DNA of 64,000 bases, taken from Bradyrhizobium ottawaense (GTDB taxonomy: Bacteria > Pseudomonadota > Alphaproteobacteria > Rhizobiales > Xanthobacteraceae). This document shows, piece after piece, positions 53,535-59,771 of the stretch. The stretch is from contig NZ_CP029425.2 in NCBI RefSeq assembly GCF_002278135.3, forward strand, positions 8,036,001 through 8,100,000, given 5' to 3'. Position 1 is the stretch's first letter, and every line of letters starts with the position of its first letter. The position numbers and the translations under genes were made by a program. The notes below the pieces were generated by a model, which saw nothing but the letters and a program-made list of their open reading frames with translations, was not told where the DNA came from and made no database searches.

Positions 53535-53793
53535 TATCGTTCAATCCGGTGCCAATGTAGCCAACATAGTCTCACGATATGGGGAAAAAGTCAATGCGAC
53601 TTGGCTCGGAATGCAAATCGGACCCGGAAATGAAATTCATCTTTTAAAGAAAAGGCGACCCGCGAGTCGGCAGACCTTTCCATCGCCCTTGATCGATCAT
53701 CCCCGATGACGTGCAGGAGGCCCGTACAGAGGCCGGAGGCGCTTGCCTGGGATTGGAGCCTCCCGCTCTGAATAACGTACAGAAGGTCGATTA

Positions 53794-54258
53794 TCAGGCC
53801 TGATAGCAACGGGAGTTTTCACGCCACTGGCGAGCGGCGCACAGCGCTTCAAGCGCCGCTCCGTCCATTGCCCGTGCCTTTCGTACCCGGAGGGTCGTCC
53901 TCAGGGTCTCTGCCTGATCCACGGTGAGCGGTCGATCGGGTCTCAGGGTGCCTTCGTCGTCGCCGTCTTGTTGGATGGTGAGGAAGCTGAGCTTCTGCTT
54001 GGCGCTGGTCCATGCTCTGGCACTGGAGCATGCGAGATGCGCATAGACCTCGCGGCCGTCCGTCGAGAGGTGGCCGATCAAGCCTGTGATGCGCCAGTCA
54101 CCACAGGCGTCCCGCCTGAGGCTGGTCTTTGCTGCGCCGATGGTCGCGGCGAACGCGGCCAGCTTGTCCCGGTCGGCCGCCTTGTCGTCGATGTCGGAGC
54201 GGCGGCGGATGGTGGTTCCGGCCGGTCGTGTCGGCCGGCTGATGTTCGTGGTGGTCAT
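53794..54258 (-). CDS. Uncharacterised protein in the element
   Basis: The 154-residue soluble protein has a basic N-terminus (SRPTRPAGTTIRRRSDIDDK), then WRITGLIGHLSTDGREVYAH and a C-terminal AALEALCAARQWRENSRCYQA. It has no signal peptide. The middle, SARAWTSAKQKLSFLTIQQDGDDEG, suggests a compact mixed fold. It is in line with the replication-like gene upstream. No family is recognised. Confidence 0.6.
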   Translation of the reverse strand: MTTTNISRPTRPAGTTIRRRSDIDDKAADRDKLAAFAATIGAAKTSLRRDACGDWRITGLIGHLSTDGREVYAHLACSSARAWTSAKQKLSFLTIQQDGDDEGTLRPDRPLTVDQAETLRTTLRVRKARAMDGAALEALCAARQWRENSRCYQA

Positions 54259-54367
54259 GAATGTCTTTCGCTTTGGCGGCCCGGCATGGGAGAGATGATC
54301 GTGATGTGGGTGATGATCAGCCGGTGGCGCCTCTGGTGGAGGCAGAGCACCGGCTGGCGGTCATGGG

Positions 54368-55183
54368 CTAGACGTCAACCTCAACGCCTCGGTTGAGATC
54401 GTCGTCACCGCTGGCGGCTTGGAAGTGCCGGTTGTCGCTCGTAGGATCATTGCCATGTCGGTCAGCGCCGCAGGCGTGTTCCTTCTCAGAGGAGTGCGCA
54501 GACACGCCCGGAGCGGAGCGACCAGGAATTTCTTCTTTGGGTTCATATGGAGGGGTTCGGTGGAGCGCTTCCTTCGAGCGATTATGGGACGGAAATTCCG
54601 TCGACCGAAGTCGGAAATCCCGTCCACCAAAGTCGGATTTTCCGTCTTCCGACCGGCACGTCGTTCCGGTGGTACCGGCACCAGATTCCGGTGGTTCCGG
54701 CACGTCGTTCCGGTCATCACCGGCATCAGATTCCTCATCGCGATCGTCTTCATCGCTCCATGACTCGGCTTCGCGCCGCTTATATTCGGCATGGTCAGCT
54801 ACGTACTTCTCATACTCCGCCTCGATCGCGGCCATATTCGGTTTGGCCAGGACCGACTTGTTGGCGCGCTGCTTGATCGAAAACAGTCCGGATTTTTTGA
54901 TGACGCCGTTAGCGGTGCTGATCGTGTCGAGAGAAACCTTCGTCCTGAAGCTCAGATATTTCCTGCCAGCGAAGGCGTGCCCTTCCTTCTCGGAGAGGTC
55001 GAAATACGTTACGGCGAGTGTCTTCGTCGCAGGAGTCCATCCCTCGCCATCCATCGCGAAGATCATGTTCATGAAGGCGCATTTGCTGCCGGCCGTGATG
55101 GAAGGTGATCCATCCGGATTCGTGAACATTTTGTCTTTCGTAGATGTGCGCTTGCTGTTGTTTTTTTCGGATTTTTCAGGCAT
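54368..55183 (-). CDS. Winged-helix replication-like protein with internal repeats
   Basis: The 271-residue product has an N-terminal winged-helix-like domain (MNMIFAMDGEGWTPATKTLA, EGHAFAGRKYLSFRTKVSL, GVIKKSGLFSIKQRANKSVL) reminiscent of phage replication proteins with a helix-turn-helix. The C-terminal half is low complexity, acidic, then rich in Gly, Thr and Ser, and includes DDRDEESDAGDDRND. That half covers seven 22-bp phased repeats in DNA (54587-54740), as in lambda O-type initiators where the origin lies in the gene. I infer an initiator role; no catalytic motif is present. Confidence 0.55.
   Translation of the reverse strand: MPEKSEKNNSKRTSTKDKMFTNPDGSPSITAGSKCAFMNMIFAMDGEGWTPATKTLAVTYFDLSEKEGHAFAGRKYLSFRTKVSLDTISTANGVIKKSGLFSIKQRANKSVLAKPNMAAIEAEYEKYVADHAEYKRREAESWSDEDDRDEESDAGDDRNDVPEPPESGAGTTGTTCRSEDGKSDFGGRDFRLRSTEFPSHNRSKEALHRTPPYEPKEEIPGRSAPGVSAHSSEKEHACGADRHGNDPTSDNRHFQAASGDDDLNRGVEVDV
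54587..54740 (-). repeat. About seven 22-bp phased repeats, possible iterons
   Basis: Three palindromic 22-mers (cores GACGGAAATTCCGTC at 54588, GTCGGAAATCCCGTC at 54610, GTCGGATTTTCCGTC at 54632) are followed by four related units from 54653 that share TTCCGGT. The TTCCG cores fall at 22- to 24-bp steps (54596, 54618, 54640, 54664, 54686, 54708, 54731). This is two helical turns per step, as in origin iterons. The last four units form two 44-bp copies. The repeats lie inside the replication-like gene. Confidence 0.65.
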
Positions 55184-55283
55184 ACTGTTTCAGTTCGATC
55201 TTCGAGGGTTGAGCATCCAAAGGATGATTGATTACGAAAGCCCTGGCGTTGGCGCGCTGGGGCTTTCTCGCTTCTGGCGCTGG

Positions 55284-55463
55284 TTACTTCGCGGCGGCCT
55301 GGAGCCGTTGCAGACGTTCCTCGATAGCCTGCCGAACGAACTCAGATCTGCCCTGACGCAGGTTCAGGCGTGCTTCATCCAGCGCAGCCAGTTGGTGCGC
55401 TGATAACCTGAAGCCAACATGTGGCCGTGCGGTATCGGGATCGTAGAAAAGGCGGTTAGTCAT
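55284..55463 (-). CDS. Ribbon-helix-helix-like protein
   Basis: The 59-residue protein has GFRLSAHQLAALDEARLNLR followed by SEFVRQAIEERLQRLQAAA, the ribbon-helix-helix layout of CopG-like repressors. A strong GGAGGA precedes ATG 55463. Two terminators lie directly upstream, isolating it from the defence operon. It probably represses its own or the neighbouring promoter. Confidence 0.65.
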   Translation of the reverse strand: MTNRLFYDPDTARPHVGFRLSAHQLAALDEARLNLRQGRSEFVRQAIEERLQRLQAAAK

Positions 55464-55477
55464 AGTTCCTCCAAAAC

Positions 55478-55507
55478 AAAAACGCCCCGGCGGGATTGCC
55501 GAGGCGT
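55478..55507 (-). terminator. Intrinsic terminator on the minus strand
   Basis: The stem ACGCC...GGCGT (minus-strand ACGCCTCGGC / GCCGGGGCGT) runs into TTTTTGTTTT. It is immediately upstream of the ribosome site of the ribbon-helix-helix gene, so it could attenuate read-through from the operon above. Confidence 0.75.
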
Positions 55508-55523
55508 CGGACAGGTCGACGAC

Positions 55524-55549
55524 AAAAAGCCCCACCTACGGCGGGGCTT
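55524..55549 (-). terminator. Intrinsic terminator on the minus strand, second
   Basis: GCCCCGCC-GTA-GGTGGGGC followed by TTTTT on the minus strand is a strong hairpin. With the neighbour at 55478 it forms a tandem terminator after the defence operon. The rest of the 308-bp gap (55550-55771) shows no gene. Confidence 0.8.
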
Positions 55550-55771
55550 CCGATCAAAAATTACAGCGATGATGGATCAAGGCCTATCACGAACCCGCGC
55601 GGGCGTCAAATTTTGAACCAGAAACCACTCTGCCGAGCGGCCCGGTGTAACGATGCTGAGTCAGTGACGCGCGTTTGGATCGTCAGAGCAGCCGGTGTGC
55701 GCCCCGGCTCCACTGATCCAAGCTCGATAGCACCAAGAGCGATGTAGCTCCTTGACCATAGGCCCGCAGGA

Positions 55772-56578
55772 TCATCTTGGCAGATTACCAATTAGATCGA
55801 AGAGTGCGGCCCGGTGCGCATCGATCGTGTCTGGAGACGTCTTCGCCGATAACGACGCTCTGTCCTTCCTACCAAGGAAGTAGGATATCCGCTCAGCGTT
55901 GGCTCCGCTCGGATGGGGCAAACCGACCAGCAGCCGATCTGCCGACAGAAGCCCGCGCTTAACGAGCAATGCAAGTCCTTCGCTCACCTTTGGCCCCAAA
56001 GGAACCCACACCGCATTCGGCAATGCGGACACTTCCTCTGCCAGATACTGAAGCAACGCCTGCCGCAACAGCGGCGTGGTGATCATCGACGGCGAGCCGC
56101 CGTAGTTCTCTCCATTGATGAAGACCGGGTATCGGATAGCACTGGTGAAGTGAACAAGATCGCTCCACGACGTCCAAAGCTCCGCCGTGCTGCCCAAGCC
56201 CATCCAACCCGCAAGCCCGATATAGTCCAGCATCGCCACTAGGTTCGCTCTCATGGGCCCCGAAAAGCTCGCGAACGTCTTTGCTGCTCCAAGGGCGGTA
56301 CCGTGATCAGCACCCGCAATGAGTTGGCGTCGTAATTCGCCCAACGCATTCCGGGCCTGTTGGGCTCCCGGAGTAATCCCGACGATGGCAATCCGGGCGC
56401 CATGCTGAATATGTTCGAAGGGCGCATAGCTTATCGCCAGCGGCTGCTGTTGCGCGAGAAGGAGTCGACCACCAAGCGTGACGTCGGCGGCAATCTCGCT
56501 CTCAGGAACTTCCGTAATCAGGCTCGCGAAGCGTTGTAGTTCCGACACTTCAATCCTCTTTGCAGTCGCGAACGACAT
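55772..56578 (-). CDS. Uracil-DNA-glycosylase-fold protein
   Basis: The 268-residue protein resembles the uracil-DNA glycosylase superfamily. GITPG at residues 67-71 lies at the active-site loop 1 position (IAIVGITPGAQQARNALGE), and HPS at 222-224 (LLVGLPHPSGANAERISYFL) at the leucine-loop motif 2. The middle contains SWSDLVHFTSAIRYPVFING. The usual Asp/His of motif 1 is not evident, so glycosylase activity is uncertain. The start at 56578 has only a weak ribosome site. It is 31 bp downstream of the GIY-YIG gene and closes the operon. Confidence 0.6.
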   Translation of the reverse strand: MSFATAKRIEVSELQRFASLITEVPESEIAADVTLGGRLLLAQQQPLAISYAPFEHIQHGARIAIVGITPGAQQARNALGELRRQLIAGADHGTALGAAKTFASFSGPMRANLVAMLDYIGLAGWMGLGSTAELWTSWSDLVHFTSAIRYPVFINGENYGGSPSMITTPLLRQALLQYLAEEVSALPNAVWVPLGPKVSEGLALLVKRGLLSADRLLVGLPHPSGANAERISYFLGRKDRASLSAKTSPDTIDAHRAALFDLIGNLPR

Positions 56579-56609
56579 AGGCCATTCACGCAGACACTGT
56601 CTGCTATCG

Positions 56610-57785
56610 TTAGTCGCCTTTGATAGCGATTGGCACGAGCGCACCCGCATCACGATCGTAGAAATAATTGACGATCGACCCATCCTTCAATCGCGCAACC
56701 GCCTCGCCAATAATGAAGGATGGCACCAAGAACCATTCACGGGGCCGTACCTTCTGGCCAAAGCGGTCCGTGATCTCGATGTCGAGCCGCGCCGATGCAA
56801 AGAAATCGTGCAGCAAATGTTCGAGCTTAACCCGGTCGATGTTGTAGAGGGTGTAGGTCGTCACTGGATGTACGGGGGCCATCAGGAACGTTGGATCGTC
56901 CTTGGCATTCTGAATGCGGATTTCCATCTTGCCAGAAGTGAAGCCGATCTTGTGGAGCGCGCCGTCCAATTTGCGGATTTCCGGGTCGTCTGAAAGACTC
57001 TTCACTACGTAAATCATTCCCGTCTGCGCGTCGCCCGCAGCAGGCGTGTCCGTAAAGAGCGGCCCCATGTCGGTGGTGGTGATCCGGCGGCCGTTGGGGT
57101 CTTTGTACAGCTCGGTCGCAAGCGAACGTAAAAGGTTGTTGCCTTCGGTTCCGTTATCGAAAATGAGTCGCAGTCGCGCATTCTTCTTGCCGTTGCGGAT
57201 GTGTGTCTCGCCCACCTCCGCGACGTAAACGAGCACGCCGTTCAGGATGAAGAACTCCCCCGCGCGGATTTCCTGCTCGTTAGCGAACGGGATGGCCTTA
57301 CGCTTGCCATCCGTCATTTCGCGGACGCATTGCTCAAACAACGGCTTGAATTTATCGAACTCGGCGCACAGTTGACGCTCGGCGATCTCGTCCGGCTTGG
57401 CAACGGCTGGCTTAACATGGACGAGATCGAAGATGTCGTCTTGCGGCGTCTTCAGCAGGTCGTCGTCAAATATCTCATCGAGCGTCTGCGGCGGCTTCAC
57501 CGGGGCGACCGGAAGCAGCGCGTGCCGGTCATGCGGCAACAACATGTCGTGGACGGCTGGATCGTTTAATAGGCCGTTCAGCTTCATGCGCAAGGCCCGC
57601 TCGGAGACGGAGGGCTTCTCGGTATCGCCCGGCTTGTGCTTGTGATGGTCAATGAACTTGTTGACTTCGACGAAGGTGTCGAGAATCCGCTGCTGCTCGC
57701 TGGAAGCCGCCTTGATGGCTGCCGGCTTCACATCCAGCAACGGATCGCTACCGCTCAAGAGATCATCCAACGTCGGCTTGGGCAT
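56610..57785 (-). CDS. GIY-YIG nuclease family protein (T5orf172 type)
   Basis: The 391-residue protein has a helical, charged N-terminal region and a C-terminal GIY-YIG domain of the T5orf172/MUG113 group. GMIYVV (256-261) and HKIGFT (278-283) are the GIY and YIG parts, R290 follows, LEHLLH (321-326) holds the metal-binding glutamate, and REWF (349-352) closes the domain. This would give an endonuclease. It is 6 bp downstream of the helicase gene. A role in DNA cleavage for the neighbouring methyltransferase system is inferred. Confidence 0.83.
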   Translation of the reverse strand: MPKPTLDDLLSGSDPLLDVKPAAIKAASSEQQRILDTFVEVNKFIDHHKHKPGDTEKPSVSERALRMKLNGLLNDPAVHDMLLPHDRHALLPVAPVKPPQTLDEIFDDDLLKTPQDDIFDLVHVKPAVAKPDEIAERQLCAEFDKFKPLFEQCVREMTDGKRKAIPFANEQEIRAGEFFILNGVLVYVAEVGETHIRNGKKNARLRLIFDNGTEGNNLLRSLATELYKDPNGRRITTTDMGPLFTDTPAAGDAQTGMIYVVKSLSDDPEIRKLDGALHKIGFTSGKMEIRIQNAKDDPTFLMAPVHPVTTYTLYNIDRVKLEHLLHDFFASARLDIEITDRFGQKVRPREWFLVPSFIIGEAVARLKDGSIVNYFYDRDAGALVPIAIKGD

Positions 57786-57791
57786 GGCCGC

Positions 57792-59771
57792 TTACCCTGA
57801 CTGCTGGGCGCGCATCTGCTCGCGCTTCTTGGCCCTGATCCATTCGAGCGCCTCGGCGAGGCGGCGTTCCATCGGGCTTTGCGCCGTGAGGCTCGGCTCG
57901 CGCCCATGCGTCTCGTTGAAACTCTTGATGCGCGGCCAAAGCGCTACCGCTTCCTCCTCGGTCATCTGGATACGCCGCGCGGTGATGGCGCCATGGATGC
58001 GCTTCAGCACATCGGCATCGACGGACTTCGACATGATCTCGTAGGCGAGCTGGAAGGGATTGATGCTGTCGATCAAATCGATGTTGAGGTCTTTCACGTT
58101 GATGAACTTGTCCGCCATCTTAATGAGATTGTCGTTCAGCTCCGGCAGGCCGCCGTTGCTGCTCGCCTTGAAGGCTGCGTTGGCGACGACATGCTGGCGG
58201 ACCTCCTCGACTTCCTGGGGCGTGAGGTCCGGGTATTTGGTCTCGATGACCTTCGGGACATAGACCTGCGTCACGACTTCCGGCGGAATCTCGTCGGGGT
58301 TCATCGCCGCGCGCAGCACGCGCTCGTCCTGCATGACCGAGGCGGTGAGATCGACGAGGTCGCTTTGGAGAATTTGCCGCACGCGCGGGGTGCTGGGCTC
58401 GGCAAAGCCCTTGATGGCGACGGTGGTTTCACTGTTCGTATAGTCGATATCGACGATCTTGGTTCCGCCGTCGATGTTGTCATCGGTGGCGCGCGTCTTG
58501 AATTTGAAGTTTGGGGCGAGCACCTGCTCCATTAGGAGCGAGGCGGCGATGGCCTTGAGCATGTTGTTAACGGCGTCGGCGACGTTGTCGGCGGATGCGT
58601 CGGGCTCGGCGATCAGGTTGGTAAACTGGGCGTGCGACTTGCCGGGGCAGTCGCGCGTGGCGCGTCCGATGATCTGGATGATCTCCGTAAGGGAGCCGCG
58701 ATAGCCGACGGTAAGGGCGTGCTCGCAGTAAATCCAGTCGAAGCCCTCCTTGGCCATGCCAAGGGCAATGATGATGTCGACGTCGTCGCGATCTTTGATG
58801 TTGCGCAGCGTTTCCATCACTTGGTTACGGGTCTTCTCGTCGTCCTCGACGAGATCGGCCACCTTGAGAACCTTGCCGCTCTTGTGCCGGACATGATGAA
58901 GCCCGGTAGCCGCGTCGGTCTGTATCACGTCGCCGAGGTGATCGAGGATACGGTCGACTTCCTCGTACTTCTCCTTGGTGCTCTCGGCGGCGTTCACGCT
59001 TGGAATATGAATGATGGTCTTCTTGTCGGGATCGAGGACCTCGTTGATCGCATCGAGATAGCGGCGTCGGTAGAAATGGTACCCGATGCCGAGGCTCTTC
59101 AGATAAGTGTAACCGTTGAGCTGCTCATAGTAAGTGTAGCTGACACGAGTAAAGCGCTCTTCGTCTTCCGGGCGAAGTACGGGAATGCTGTCGCCCCGGA
59201 AATAGCTGCCGGTCATGGCCACGATATGGGCGCGGCCATCGGCCAGCAGGCCGCGAACGACCTCGCCGAGACGGCTATCCGCATCGGCCGAGGCGTGGTG
59301 GAATTCGTCAACGGCGAGCAGACAATTGGCAAACGGGTCCGCGCCGATTTTGTCATAAGCGAAGCGCAAGGTGGCATGGGTGCAAATCAGCACCTCGGCG
59401 TCGCTCTCCATGAACACCTGAAACCTTCCAACCTTGCCCGCATCGCCGCCCGCCGTGCACAGGTTCCATTCCTCATCGACGAGCCAATCGCGAAAGAAGC
59501 CGTGGTCGGTGAGTTTGGTCGGGCGGAATGACGCGCCGATCGACCTTTCGGGAACGGCGACGATGACTTTGCGGATGCCCTGATGTTGCAGCTTGTCGAG
59601 CCCGATGAACATCAAAGCGCGGGACTTGCCGGAGGCAGGCGGCGCCTTGACCAGGAGATACTGGGAGCCGCGTTCGGTGTAGGCGCGCGCCTGCATCGCG
59701 CGCATGCCCATCGCGTCCTGCTTCTGGCTCGCGCCGGTCTGCCCGTAGGTGACATGCACAAAATCAGGCAC
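57792..59771 (-). CDS. DEAD/DEAH-box helicase family protein
   Basis: The 659-residue SF2 ATPase has Walker A APPASGKS (43-50), the Walker B box DEFH (155-158), motif III TGS (187-189) and motif VI QIIGRATR (366-373). The C-terminal third is long and helical (LNIDLIDSINPFQLAYEIMS) and probably mediates contacts. No nuclease or methylase domain is fused. Its start overlaps the methyltransferase stop by 8 bp, so the two are coupled. It would translocate on or remodel DNA as the motor subunit of the system. Confidence 0.9.
   Translation of the reverse strand: MPDFVHVTYGQTGASQKQDAMGMRAMQARAYTERGSQYLLVKAPPASGKSRALMFIGLDKLQHQGIRKVIVAVPERSIGASFRPTKLTDHGFFRDWLVDEEWNLCTAGGDAGKVGRFQVFMESDAEVLICTHATLRFAYDKIGADPFANCLLAVDEFHHASADADSRLGEVVRGLLADGRAHIVAMTGSYFRGDSIPVLRPEDEERFTRVSYTYYEQLNGYTYLKSLGIGYHFYRRRYLDAINEVLDPDKKTIIHIPSVNAAESTKEKYEEVDRILDHLGDVIQTDAATGLHHVRHKSGKVLKVADLVEDDEKTRNQVMETLRNIKDRDDVDIIIALGMAKEGFDWIYCEHALTVGYRGSLTEIIQIIGRATRDCPGKSHAQFTNLIAEPDASADNVADAVNNMLKAIAASLLMEQVLAPNFKFKTRATDDNIDGGTKIVDIDYTNSETTVAIKGFAEPSTPRVRQILQSDLVDLTASVMQDERVLRAAMNPDEIPPEVVTQVYVPKVIETKYPDLTPQEVEEVRQHVVANAAFKASSNGGLPELNDNLIKMADKFINVKDLNIDLIDSINPFQLAYEIMSKSVDADVLKRIHGAITARRIQMTEEEAVALWPRIKSFNETHGREPSLTAQSPMERRLAEALEWIRAKKREQMRAQQSG

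Noticed and set aside
53591..53809. Minus-strand frame of 72 codons
   Set aside because: It overlaps the end of the 53794 gene, has no ribosome site and no protein-like pattern.
54587..54740. CRISPR array
   Set aside because: The repeats are contiguous with 22-bp period and no unique spacers, and they lie in a coding sequence.
54361..54792. Alternative minus-strand frame of 143 codons over the repeat array
   Set aside because: It lies in another frame of the replication-like gene, and its open length follows from the repeats; the N-terminal winged-helix part is only in the chosen frame.
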